Source of the DNA: a bacterium
GTDB taxonomy: Bacteria > SAR324 > XYD2-FULL-50-16
NCBI GenBank assembly: GCA_018830885.1
Contig: JAHJRI010000205.1
Location: 1 to 63,857 of the forward strand
DNA length: 63,857 nt
Reading direction: 5' to 3'
This document shows positions 9,611 to 18,966 of the stretch, in pieces. The number at the start of each line of letters is the position of its first letter. Position 1 is the first letter of the stretch. The position numbers and the translations under genes are program-made. The notes under the pieces were generated by a model. The model saw nothing but the letters and a program-made list of their open reading frames with translations, was not told where the DNA came from and did no database searches.

Positions 9611-12600
9611 GATAGGAAGCTGAGGGATTGATCGGGGATACGGTTCTAGCCGACAATGAGGGGTTCTGGTGGACGAGCAGCCAGGAGGGATATGGGTGCT
9701 GTTTCACGTGAAACACTCCCTGAATCCCAAAACCCGTTTTTTGCAGAAAAGACAGGGACTTTTTTTGATGGATGACGGATTTTACAGAATCGTATCTCTT
9801 CTGAGCAGATGGTTCCTGCTTGATGATTTCGGGATCGATCTTTCTGAAATGTCTTTCTGCAGATTCCAGGTCCTTTTCTTTCAAGTATCCCTCGCTAAGG
9901 CTTAACAGGGCGGACTGCCGAACGATCGGGCTGCTGTCAGACAGGTAGTAGATGCGAAGCAACGTGCGGTATGCCTGATGATACTGTTTCTGTTTGAATT
10001 CAATTTCACTTCTGAGTTGCAGTGAAGAGACATACTGTTGCGTGTTTCGATACTGATTGACATTGCCCAGTTCGGCCCTTGCTTTTTCAGGTTCGTTCAA
10101 CTCGAGAAGATCGCGGGTTATCAGGAGTTGGGTGTCCTGTCGCACCTTTAAATTCAGCGGTTTGATGATGAGGTTTTTTGCCAGCTTCAACGAATGTTTA
10201 AAATCACCGGTTTGGGCGTATGCCTGTGCCAGGACGAAATTAAGTTCATTGGTCCGATAAGGATTACGATCCTTTTTTAATTCTTTTCGAATGATGTTGA
10301 TTGCCGCGGCTGGTTGTTGTGATGCATTTGCACAATATCCAAACATGATAATCCGGTCGCGGCGCTGATAATCGTTTTCGGTGCCCGTACCGGTCTTGCC
10401 CAGTTTTGCACATTTTCCGGGGTTGCCACTCTGGAACCACAGACGAACTCGTTTGATATGAATACTGGCCTGGTTATAGCTGTGAGACTGATTGTACTTT
10501 TCCAGCACCCCATCGGATAGTTCCAGTTTGCCAGATTTCTGATAAAATTCGGCCAGCAGGATCGTCAAGTTAAAACGGACCTCGTAGTCGATCTCTTTTC
10601 GAGAAAGAACCTGATTCACCTCCCTTAAAAAAGAGGTATAGTCTTTATAATAATAGCTGCTAAGTGCGATATTATAGAGAACGAGGCTTTTAAGCGTCGG
10701 TTCTTCGGTTAAGTTCAATGCCCGGTAAAACTGATTTTTGCTTTCCTGATAGCGTTGCAGATTGAAATAAGCATCCCCGAGAGTCAGATAGTAGAAACGC
10801 CGTTTCTGAGGGTCGGTTGTCTTTCCTAGCCGGCTGGTCACATCAGTGATAATTCGATCATACTCCAGGTTGGCGGTCCACACTTCAAGGCGCAGTTCGA
10901 TCAACGAATCACTGTCTTGGGTTATCGGTTCTATCGTCTTTTTTGCCTCTTCGAACTGTCGCATGGCCAAAAGGGATTTTACTTCATAGACAATCAACAG
11001 GGTAGATCGGTGCTCTGGATGTTCCCTGACGAGCTTGATCACCTCACTATACTGTTGCTGGTCATAGTATATAATGGCAACCAGCTCCAAGGCATCCTGT
11101 TTTCTATCGGAATGCCAGATGTCTAAAAAAACTTTTCTGGCAGCATCATTCTTGTTTAGTCTCAGAAGTGAACCCCCTTCCATCATCTTCAGCTCCACCT
11201 GTTGCTTCCGGTCTAATGATCCGATATGAATCAGTTTGAGGGAGTTCAGGGTTTCTTCTGGCTTAGACTGCTGATATTGTGCATAACTCAAATGATATCT
11301 GAGTTGATCAGCCCGTGTGCCATTTATACTGCGTAACAGCGTATTAAAGTCCGCTTCTGCCGATGAATATTGACCCAGCCTCAGGTGGGTCAGGCCGAGA
11401 TTATACTGGGCAATCCAGTAGTCCGAATTGCTGCTGTCGACTGACAGGGCACGAATAAAAGCGTCCTTTGCTTCAGGGTACTGACCTTGAGTGAAAAACA
11501 GGTTCCCATCCAGAATCGCTACATGAAACTTCATTTCGGGGAAATCGAAGTTCTGCTGCGCTACCTGGTTGAAAAGCGCAGGGTGGTCTGTGGGGTTTTT
11601 CAGGTGGGTTCTCACCAAAAATGATGCATAGGTGTGGAAAAGGGAAGTATCCTTTAGACCGTCCAGCAGGGGTTTAACTTGCGACCACTGTTGTAATTGT
11701 ACCCGACAGGCCAGCCGCAGATAAACAAATTCATCTGCGAAATCACTGAAATAAACACTGTTCAGCTCTTGCAGCGTATTGAGTGCGGCTTCGTATGCTC
11801 CGGTGATATAATACAACCAGGCGATACGCCGATCCATAGCGAATTGATAGGCCGGATGGGCGTTATAGGAACGGGCTCTGAGATATTTTTTCAGGCTGGA
11901 TAGGTAGTGCCCTTGGCTATAGTCGATGAGAGCGGCAAGCTCGATCGTTTTATAATATTGTTTTGTATATGCAATCGATCTTTTCTGGATATCGTTGGAC
12001 AGTTTTTCCGCTTCATTCCAGTATCCCAGTTGAACCAGACAAATGAGCTGCACGTAGCTCTGCTTCAAGTCAAATTGCGATTCAGGTATTCGGGCTCGCA
12101 TGGCTTCGCCTAATTCAGCGCCCTTTTCGTACTGTTTTTGCTCCAGGTATACAACAGACTTCAAATAATATGCTTCCTTAACGAGGTTGGTGTCGTCGGA
12201 CAGTAGCAGTTGATTTGTCAGGCGGTTGGTCTCTTCCCAATGACCATCCTTGAATTTAATCCAGGCAAGGTAGAGAACCGCAGGTTCGCTGAATTGAGAC
12301 GGTTGTTTCAGAAGTGGCAACAATTCGGATTCTGCGTGATCGAGCATATTTCGTCGATAAAAGTAGATGCCATTGTTAAGCCGTCCGTCATTGCCACGAA
12401 ATAGCCGGGATAGTGATGGTGAAAATTCTGTCAACCAGTTGGTTGGAGTGTTTTGCGGAAAATCGTCCGGTAAAGAAGCGACTGAAAACGAAAAATCGGG
12501 CAGATAGGGTTCCTGGATTTTGCCTGGGGTGCCCAGTTCAGTATGGTGTTCCTTGATAACAGGGGCTTTGACTTTTTCTTGAAACAAAGAACGCAGAATG

Positions 12601-12701
12601 ACATTGTGGGGCTTCAAATCCCCTTCTGCAGATTTACCATTCTCGGGGAAAAAAAATGCAAGAAAGATTATAACGAGTATTTGACTGGCTGTTTTTATCA
12701 T
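9600..12701 (-). CDS. Large exported tetratricopeptide-repeat protein
   Basis: 1033 residues from ATG at 12701. The frame is open further upstream (to 12926), but the residues after the chosen start form a clean signal peptide (MIKTASQILVIIFLAFFFPE..GKSA), so the upstream extension is probably not translated. After a linker of about 80 residues, nearly the whole protein is degenerate TPR helices, for example the A.YNLGLTHLRLGQYSSAEADF segment and GDAYFNLQRYQESKNQFYRAL. No enzymatic domain was seen. Such proteins usually act as periplasmic or outer-membrane assembly scaffolds, but the partner is unknown. The last about 40 codons contain the parS palindrome and look less conserved (VFHVKQHP..). 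Overlap with miaA suggests one transcript. Confidence 0.8.
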   Translation of the reverse strand: MIKTASQILVIIFLAFFFPENGKSAEGDLKPHNVILRSLFQEKVKAPVIKEHHTELGTPGKIQEPYLPDFSFSVASLPDDFPQNTPTNWLTEFSPSLSRLFRGNDGRLNNGIYFYRRNMLDHAESELLPLLKQPSQFSEPAVLYLAWIKFKDGHWEETNRLTNQLLLSDDTNLVKEAYYLKSVVYLEQKQYEKGAELGEAMRARIPESQFDLKQSYVQLICLVQLGYWNEAEKLSNDIQKRSIAYTKQYYKTIELAALIDYSQGHYLSSLKKYLRARSYNAHPAYQFAMDRRIAWLYYITGAYEAALNTLQELNSVYFSDFADEFVYLRLACRVQLQQWSQVKPLLDGLKDTSLFHTYASFLVRTHLKNPTDHPALFNQVAQQNFDFPEMKFHVAILDGNLFFTQGQYPEAKDAFIRALSVDSSNSDYWIAQYNLGLTHLRLGQYSSAEADFNTLLRSINGTRADQLRYHLSYAQYQQSKPEETLNSLKLIHIGSLDRKQQVELKMMEGGSLLRLNKNDAARKVFLDIWHSDRKQDALELVAIIYYDQQQYSEVIKLVREHPEHRSTLLIVYEVKSLLAMRQFEEAKKTIEPITQDSDSLIELRLEVWTANLEYDRIITDVTSRLGKTTDPQKRRFYYLTLGDAYFNLQRYQESKNQFYRALNLTEEPTLKSLVLYNIALSSYYYKDYTSFLREVNQVLSRKEIDYEVRFNLTILLAEFYQKSGKLELSDGVLEKYNQSHSYNQASIHIKRVRLWFQSGNPGKCAKLGKTGTGTENDYQRRDRIIMFGYCANASQQPAAAINIIRKELKKDRNPYRTNELNFVLAQAYAQTGDFKHSLKLAKNLIIKPLNLKVRQDTQLLITRDLLELNEPEKARAELGNVNQYRNTQQYVSSLQLRSEIEFKQKQYHQAYRTLLRIYYLSDSSPIVRQSALLSLSEGYLKEKDLESAERHFRKIDPEIIKQEPSAQKRYDSVKSVIHQKKSLSFLQKTGFGIQGVFHVKQHPYPSWLLVHQNPSLSARTVSPINPSASYHGS
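9700..9715. promoter_or_regulatory. parS: parS centromere-like site (ParB binding)
   Basis: TGTTTCACGTGAAACA is a perfect 16-bp palindrome identical to the widely conserved chromosomal parS consensus (tGTTTCACGTGAAACa). It lies inside the 3' end of the TPR gene, where it is read as V-F-H-V-K-Q. ParB nucleates here and spreads for chromosome segregation. In most bacteria parS sites cluster near the replication origin. No parA/parB gene is in the window, but in deltaproteobacteria these often lie near the atpF'F cluster, which is 6 kb away here. Confidence 0.9.
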
Positions 12702-13294
12702 GGGACGGAGTGGAAAGATAGTGGGCTGGTATTTTAGTTCTCGCTCAAATTGATGCTTAGCCGTTAATTTACGTGAAGAGATGATAGTTGTAAACGGGAA
12801 GTTGGTTTGATGAATCAGTTGCAGCCCTGTTTCAAGAGGTTGTCCGCTCAGTCTGCTTTGCCGCATGAGTAGGGATCGATTTGGATATCCCTGCCTATAG
12901 CCGTTTTTGTTTGAATATTGTACCATTTATCATTATCTCTTGATTCATTTTTTCCACAGGTACTCTAGCCAGGGATGAAACATGCGCCTAAATCCCAGAT
13001 AAATCGTTCTCCGACACGATTTTCAGCTAGATGGAATGTTATGACGGGCAGGCAAAGCCGATGCAAAAAATCTCTGCAGGGCAATCGGATTCAGCTTGAT
13101 TCGTTCTTCATCCACATTTTTGATCAATCCTGGTGGCTGTTAACCTGATGGATGTAATTAACATAGGACGTTATTGACGGAATAAGTCAGGGTTTTTAAA
13201 TTATCCGGTCCTCTCTAGTGTGATTGAGAACAGGATTTCTATCGTAGCGATCGCGTATCGCTGGTTGCGAATCACCCACATTATAGACAAATGA
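12702..13294. other. Divergent intergenic region between the TPR gene and kdsA
   Basis: About 590 bases. It must hold the promoters for the TPR-miaA transcript (minus) and kdsA-tyrA (plus). I see no recognisable gene, riboswitch or repeat. Two sequences resemble degenerate DnaA boxes (TTTTCCACA near 12950 and TCATCCACA near 13109), but there is no cluster. The frame open on the minus strand up to 12926 belongs to the upstream extension of the TPR gene. Confidence 0.5.
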
Positions 13295-14119
13295 ATGAGA
13301 ATTTCTGATACGATTACCTATGATGGATCCAGGCAGATTTTGATTGCGGGAAACTGCATACTGGAAACCAAAGCCATCGCATTTAAAACGGTTGAATTTC
13401 TGAAGAAACTGGCTGAGAAACTGGATGTCGATTTTATTTTTAAAGCCAGTTATAAAAAAGATAATCGATCGTCCGAAAAATATTTTTCAGGTTTACCCCT
13501 GCCGGATGCACTAAAGATTTTCAGTGAAATCAAGAAAGCGTTTAATGTCCCGATTATTTCAGATGTTCACTATCCGACGGAACTCACTGAAGGTGTGGCC
13601 GACGTATTTGACGTTCTGCAGGTGCCGGCCTATCTTGCAATGCAGACTGAATTGGTCCTCAGTCTGGCAAAAACAGGGAAACCGGTGAATATAAAAAAGG
13701 CGCAGTTCCTCCATCCGCAGGATATGGAAAAAGTCTGCAAAAAAATAGAATCGGTTGGGAATCGGTCCATTATTTTGACAGAACGTGGGACCTGCTTCGG
13801 TTATCGGGATCTTGTTGTGGATACCCGATCTTTTCAGATTATGAAATCATTAGGCTATCCGGTGATTTTTGATGCGGGTCATTCGATTCGAAAATATGGC
13901 ATTCCCAGCAGCGATCCTGCCGGTGGAACCAAACAGTTCCTCCCAACACTCATGTCTGCATGCGCGGCGACCAATATTGACGGACTGTTTATTGAGGTTC
14001 ATCCGGACCCAAAAAACGCCCTTTGTGACGCTGCCAGTCAACTGAATTTTGATGATGCGACGCATTTGATTTCACGTTACTTTAAGATTGCAAAATTTGT
14101 GAAGCAGCTCGACGACTAA
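13295..14119 (+). CDS. kdsA: 3-deoxy-8-phosphooctulonate synthase (KDO-8-P synthase)
   Basis: 274 residues. KdsA condenses PEP with D-arabinose 5-phosphate to make the KDO precursor of lipopolysaccharide. It is a TIM-barrel protein with IAGNCILET near the start, FKASYKKDNRSS (substrate loop), CFGYRDLVVDTRSF, FDAGHSIRKYG and LFIEVHPDPKNALCDAAS. The Cys in GNC, the His in AGHS, the Glu in IEVHP and the Asp in LCDAAS match the four ligands of the metal-dependent class. Two motifs deviate from the family: GNC for the usual GPC, and DVHYPTE where DxHExWQ is common. Two ATGs overlap the start (13291 and 13295), and only 13295 is in frame. Confidence 0.88.
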   Translation: MRISDTITYDGSRQILIAGNCILETKAIAFKTVEFLKKLAEKLDVDFIFKASYKKDNRSSEKYFSGLPLPDALKIFSEIKKAFNVPIISDVHYPTELTEGVADVFDVLQVPAYLAMQTELVLSLAKTGKPVNIKKAQFLHPQDMEKVCKKIESVGNRSIILTERGTCFGYRDLVVDTRSFQIMKSLGYPVIFDAGHSIRKYGIPSSDPAGGTKQFLPTLMSACAATNIDGLFIEVHPDPKNALCDAASQLNFDDATHLISRYFKIAKFVKQLDD

Positions 14120-14199
14120 TCACGTGAGCATATTAATGTCTTGGTACCAGGGGGATCGGTAACCAGCTAAACACTAGTGTTTTGTATAACAGATTGAAT

Positions 14200-15036
14200 A
14201 TGATCAATACGATAGGCATCATCGGTGGAACCGGCCAGATGGGGTCGATGTTCAAGCGAGAATTTAAACGGCTTGGAAAAGAAGTCCTGATTTCGGATCT
14301 TGAATCGGTTTCAGCGGAAAAGAGTATTGTTGCCAAGAGTGATCTGTTGATTGTCAGTGTCCCGATCGATGAATCGTCGAAGGTAGTCAACCGTATCAGG
14401 CCCTGGCTTAATGAAAATCAGCTCCTGTCTGATTTCTGCTCGGTAAAGACCAAGATCATTCCCTCGATGCTTGAGACGGAGGCTGCCATTATTTCGGTTC
14501 ATCCCATGTTTGGCGCCATGGTGGATATTTCGAAGCAGAATATCATTCTGCTGCCGGTTCGGCAGAAAAAGTTTCTGGCAAAGTATCAACGGATCTATGA
14601 GAGTCTGGGACTGAATGTTGTCATTATGGACGATTGGAAGAAACATGATGTCTCCATGAGCTTTATCCAGGGACTGATGCACTTTTTCCATATTGTGTTC
14701 ACCCAGACATTGAAATCCAAGCACGTTGATCTCGAAACCTTGCTTTCAATCTGCAGTCCGGTTTATCAGGCGAATTTTGCATTCACCTGTCGGATCTTGC
14801 AAAGGGATCCCCATCTATACACCCACATCCTGATGGACAATCCTGAGAATCTCAACATTCTGAAGAGTTTTATCGATCAGGCTCAGGAAAGTCTGAAATT
14901 GATACAGAAAAAGGATGAAAAAACTTTTATGGAAAATTTCGTCTCTTATCGTGATTACCTGGGAAATTTCGGGAAAATTTTCAGCGATCAGAGTGACTTT
15001 TTGATTGAAAAAATTAAGGAGTACTCTCCCTCCTGA
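14200..15036 (+). CDS. tyrA: Prephenate dehydrogenase (TyrA family)
   Basis: 278 residues from ATG at 14200. An in-frame TTG 18 bases upstream is less likely. The NAD(P)-binding Rossmann loop is GIIGGTGQMGSMF. Further family motifs are LLIVSVPIDES, DFCSVKTKIIPSM and the histidine-containing SVHPMFG, with the helical dimerisation domain after about residue 160 (IQGLMHFFHIVF). The enzyme makes 4-hydroxyphenylpyruvate for tyrosine synthesis. No chorismate mutase or EPSP synthase domain is fused. It follows kdsA by about 80 bases. The phenylalanine-branch partner pheA is at 39.8-40.7 kb. Confidence 0.88.
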   Translation: MINTIGIIGGTGQMGSMFKREFKRLGKEVLISDLESVSAEKSIVAKSDLLIVSVPIDESSKVVNRIRPWLNENQLLSDFCSVKTKIIPSMLETEAAIISVHPMFGAMVDISKQNIILLPVRQKKFLAKYQRIYESLGLNVVIMDDWKKHDVSMSFIQGLMHFFHIVFTQTLKSKHVDLETLLSICSPVYQANFAFTCRILQRDPHLYTHILMDNPENLNILKSFIDQAQESLKLIQKKDEKTFMENFVSYRDYLGNFGKIFSDQSDFLIEKIKEYSPS

Positions 15037-15216
15037 TCCGCTGCTCCTACTCCTTCGCCTCTGAGTTCTTCCTGTCGGAACCTTGCCTCAGGTCTTTGCG
15101 TTCTGAATTCAAAGACTGTCAAATCTCTTGCCAATCGCTTTGCTCCCTGTTAATAGTGCTCTAATCTCTTATTTTCAGATCTGAAATTATGATAAACATT
15201 TTCCGATGGGGAAATT

Positions 15217-15603
15217 ATGAAGATGGTACAGGCAGGTTTGAGTTTAATTGAGATTATGATCACGTTGGTCATTGTTGCTGTCATTGCCGGTTTGGCCTAT
15301 CCCCGGTACCAGAAAATGGTGTCCAGATCCAAGCAGACGGAGGCCAAAACGATTCTGCAGGCCATTTATGTCGCCCAGGATCTTTATAAGACGGCTAACG
15401 GTATGTATTGTGACAATTTGGAAATGCTGGATATTCAGATTCCCCCGGATGCGAAATACACCTACTCCTCCAAAACCGGAGATCAGGGGAATTCATTTAC
15501 AGCAAAGGCAGTTGCGAATATTGATAGTGATCCGGTTCTGGATGAATGGCAGATTGACCATAATCACCAACTGGTAAATCCGGTCAATGATGTGATTGAA
15601 TAG
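15217..15603 (+). CDS. Type IV pilin-like / pseudopilin protein
   Basis: 128 residues. The N-terminus MKMVQAGLSLIEIMITLVIVAV is a short basic leader, a Gly processing site (G6-7 area: AG|LSLIE) and the hydrophobic helix with Glu at +5, the hallmark of prepilin-peptidase substrates. The rest (YPRYQKMVSRSKQTEAKTIL.., then YCDNLEMLDIQIP) resembles a small pilin globular head. No other pilus or type II secretion gene is nearby, so it is an orphan here. The gene converges with the RND pump gene, 15 bases apart. Confidence 0.85.
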   Translation: MKMVQAGLSLIEIMITLVIVAVIAGLAYPRYQKMVSRSKQTEAKTILQAIYVAQDLYKTANGMYCDNLEMLDIQIPPDAKYTYSSKTGDQGNSFTAKAVANIDSDPVLDEWQIDHNHQLVNPVNDVIE

Positions 15604-15618
15604 GGGATTTGTGAAATT

Positions 15619-18600
15619 TCATTTCGGAGAAACAGATTTTGTGCGTGCGATGGCAACCGGATGGTGTTTCTTCCTGGACAGTCGCCTTTTTCTGTTGAAA
15701 AGAGATGCAAACCGATCCCTGCCACCCTCGAACGCCGAATATAGAACCGGAACGACGATTAAGGTCAAAACGGTGGCCACACCCAGTCCATAAATAACCC
15801 CCAGTGCCATTGGCAACCACATCTGCCCGGATTCAGAACCAAAAACAATAATCTGCGAGCGGGAGAAATTGATGTCCAGACCGAGCGTCACCGGTAACAA
15901 TGCCAGTATTGTTGTCATTGCCGTCAAAAAAACCGGTCTGAGGCGCAGCATTCCCCCCAGAACAATCGCCTTATGTCTAGGCATTCCGCTTTCCTGAAGT
16001 TGTCTGATGTAGTCGATCAATACAATAGCGTTATTTACGACGACACCGGCCAGAGAAATGATGCCGATTCCGCCCATAATAATGCTGATCGGGCTTCGAT
16101 GGATAATCATCCCCAGAAAAACGCCCATGAACGAGAGAAATACTGAGGTGATGATGATGAAAGGCAGCGCCAGTGAATTGAACTGTGTGACAAGAATCAA
16201 AAAAATCAGGAAAACCGCAACCATAAAAGCCCTGGGAAGATACTCCTGCATTTCCTTCTGGGATTCGTTTTCACCAGAATAGATAAGGCTATAGCCCGGA
16301 GGCGGTTTAAAACCCTGAAGCTGTTTCTGCACCCTTTGCAGAACAACGGCTCCGGATACACCCTCTGCATCGCCGGAAACGGTAATGACTCTTTTTGTAC
16401 CAATATGTCGGATAGAACCCAGTGCGACAGAATTTTTGATACTTGCCAGTTCACTTAAGGAGACTGACTCTCCCATTGGTGTTCGGATATACAGGTTCCT
16501 TATATCGTTTATTGATTTTCGATGGTCCTTGTTCAGCCTCACGATGATATCGTACTCATCCTTTCCGGAACGATAGGTCGAGACATCCTTTCCGTTGATC
16601 GCAGTACGAATGATGCTTGCCACCTCAGCTGTTCTGAGCCCCAGTCGGGCGGTTTTTTCCCGGTCTACAACAACTTTAATTTCCGCTCGGTTTGCGGAAA
16701 AGTTGTCCACCAGATTAACAAGTCCAGGCACGTTTTTGATCCTTTTCTGAACATCCAGTGATATGGATTTCAGTGTAATCAGGTCTTCTCCCGCTATCTC
16801 TATGTTTACGGGTTTTCCGGTAGGCGGGCCATGCTCGGCTTTGGTGATTCGATAGGTCGCCCCGGTAAATCCTTGCAGCGTCTCCCTGATCTGGGCAATT
16901 ATAGTCGAAGGCAGCATGGTTCGCTCTTCCCAGTTTGGAAAGGATGCTGCAATGTGACTTAAATGGGTTGTATTGCCAGTCGAAGACAAATTGCCTCTCG
17001 CCTGGCCGATATTGGATACGATGGAATCTGTTCTGCTGTGATAGGGCTCCAGAATTCTTTCAATATCGCGGACCATTCGATCCGAGTTTTCCAGAGAGGT
17101 GCCGAACGGGGCATCGATATGAATGACCGCCTGCTCAGGCTCAGAAGTGGGAAAGAACTCAATACCGGCGGCAGGAAAAATAAACTTAAAATACGAGACA
17201 ATGATGATCATCCACAGCAGAAGGATCATGATAATAATCCAGAGCCGATGTTGAAGGGACCAGTTCAGTATCCACCGATAGACTCTCAGAATCCGACTGC
17301 TCTGTGCGATATTGATCTCATCGTTAGCCTTGATTTGTTTTGGGTTGCGCATGACTGTCGCGCAAAGAACTGGGTTGATTACCAACCCGACAAAAAGAGA
17401 CGCGGTCAGCGTAATGATCAGTGTTTTTGGCATATAGCTCATGAAATCACCCATAATGCCGGGCATGAACAACAAGGGTGTAAAAGCAGCCAGGGTGGTG
17501 AGGGTTGATGTGATCACCGGAATGGCCACTTCGCTGACACCTGTCAAGGCCGCTTTTTTGGGTGGCACTCCGGACTCCAGGTGACGATAGATGTTCTCAA
17601 CAACCACTATGGCGTTGTCTACCAGCATTCCCAGGGCCATGATCAATCCGAAGAGCACGATCATGTTCAAGGTCATTCCCACTGCCTGGATCATCATGAA
17701 ACTGATCAACATGGAAAACGGTATTGCGGCTGCCACAAAAAGCGCGTTTCGAAAACCGAGAATCAATAACAGTACAAGCAGAACAGACACAAGACCGGAG
17801 TAAATGTTGTTTTCCAGATCCTTGACCAGTTTTTTTACATAGTCACTGTGGTCAGAAAGAACGGTAAAGGTAATAAAACCCTCATACTTCTTCTCATATA
17901 CGGACACTATTTTTTTGATGTTGTCGGTAATCTCCAGCAGGTTCTCGCCTGATCTTTTGGATATGGAGAGCGAGACTGATTCGACACCATAAAACCGGGA
18001 CCGGGAGGTGACATCCTTGAATCCGAATTTGATCTCAGCGACATCCCGGGTAAATATGGGGACCTGGTTGGGTGCCGTGATCACCATCTTTTCAATATCA
18101 CTGGGAGCGTTGATTTCTCCGGGAATCCGAATGTTATACTTCAGTGGACCAACCGTTATATCACCGGCTGGAATGTTGGTGTTCTCATAGGCGATTGTAT
18201 TGGCAACTTGATTGAGATCCAAATGGTAGTACCGCAATTTGTCGGGATCTACATTCACCTGTACCTCTCTTTCAAGTCCTCCGGCTCTTTTAACTTCCAG
18301 AATGCCGGGAATAGCCTCAATATCTTCCTTGATCTCTTCTGCGACCTCCTTTAATCGCAATAGTCCGGCCTTGCCGGAAAGGTTTAATGTCAGAATGGGG
18401 AAGTCGGCTGTGTTGATTTCTGTGATGATAGCGTCTTCAGCTTCATCCGGTAAATCCTGTTTTACGCGATCAAGCACTTCTCTGACTTCTGTTTTCGCTT
18501 CATCGATATCCGTTCCCAGGTAGTACTCCAGGGCGACCATCCCGGCACCTTCGGTCGATGTGGAGGATATTTCCTTCAGCCCATCCACATTCTGCATTTC

Positions 18601-18837
18601 ACTTTCCAGTTTATCGATGATAAGTGACTCAACATCCTCAGGCGAAGAACCTGGATAGGGAACGGTAACGATGAGATAAGGAATTTGAACTTCCGGCGCG
18701 GCTTCCCTGGGCAATGTCAAATAGACGCTGAATCCGACAAAAAAGATCAGAAGCATGAGAATGAAAATAGAGGTCGGTCTTTGGATTGCCTGTTTACTTA
18801 TCCAGAAAGACTTATCAGATTCAGCAATTGGTTTCAT
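15619..18837 (-). CDS. RND-family efflux pump inner-membrane transporter
   Basis: 1072 residues with the internal two-fold repeat of AcrB-type pumps: TM1 at about 18-38, a first periplasmic loop (YLIVTVPYPGSSPEDVE), TMs 2-6, a second loop, then TMs 8-12. The proton-relay helix reads GMLVDNAIVVVENIYRH, so only the first of the two Asp residues known in AcrB (VDDAIV) is kept. TM10 has GVVVNNAIVLIDY. Substrate class cannot be told from sequence. It is the last gene of a minus-strand operon with an outer-membrane factor and adaptor upstream, so it makes a complete tripartite pump. Confidence 0.93.
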   Translation of the reverse strand: MKPIAESDKSFWISKQAIQRPTSIFILMLLIFFVGFSVYLTLPREAAPEVQIPYLIVTVPYPGSSPEDVESLIIDKLESEMQNVDGLKEISSTSTEGAGMVALEYYLGTDIDEAKTEVREVLDRVKQDLPDEAEDAIITEINTADFPILTLNLSGKAGLLRLKEVAEEIKEDIEAIPGILEVKRAGGLEREVQVNVDPDKLRYYHLDLNQVANTIAYENTNIPAGDITVGPLKYNIRIPGEINAPSDIEKMVITAPNQVPIFTRDVAEIKFGFKDVTSRSRFYGVESVSLSISKRSGENLLEITDNIKKIVSVYEKKYEGFITFTVLSDHSDYVKKLVKDLENNIYSGLVSVLLVLLLILGFRNALFVAAAIPFSMLISFMMIQAVGMTLNMIVLFGLIMALGMLVDNAIVVVENIYRHLESGVPPKKAALTGVSEVAIPVITSTLTTLAAFTPLLFMPGIMGDFMSYMPKTLIITLTASLFVGLVINPVLCATVMRNPKQIKANDEINIAQSSRILRVYRWILNWSLQHRLWIIIMILLLWMIIIVSYFKFIFPAAGIEFFPTSEPEQAVIHIDAPFGTSLENSDRMVRDIERILEPYHSRTDSIVSNIGQARGNLSSTGNTTHLSHIAASFPNWEERTMLPSTIIAQIRETLQGFTGATYRITKAEHGPPTGKPVNIEIAGEDLITLKSISLDVQKRIKNVPGLVNLVDNFSANRAEIKVVVDREKTARLGLRTAEVASIIRTAINGKDVSTYRSGKDEYDIIVRLNKDHRKSINDIRNLYIRTPMGESVSLSELASIKNSVALGSIRHIGTKRVITVSGDAEGVSGAVVLQRVQKQLQGFKPPPGYSLIYSGENESQKEMQEYLPRAFMVAVFLIFLILVTQFNSLALPFIIITSVFLSFMGVFLGMIIHRSPISIIMGGIGIISLAGVVVNNAIVLIDYIRQLQESGMPRHKAIVLGGMLRLRPVFLTAMTTILALLPVTLGLDINFSRSQIIVFGSESGQMWLPMALGVIYGLGVATVLTLIVVPVLYSAFEGGRDRFASLFNRKRRLSRKKHHPVAIARTKSVSPK

Positions 18838-18966
18838 TGGCCTTGGTGTTTAGTGAAAATCGATGCAATCCATGAGACCGGGTTTGTTCAATCCTGGTGA
18901 TCCCTGTTTGATTTTGGTGAATCCTGACTATAGCTATTTCCTTTAGGGGCAATGCTCTCGGGGTTT

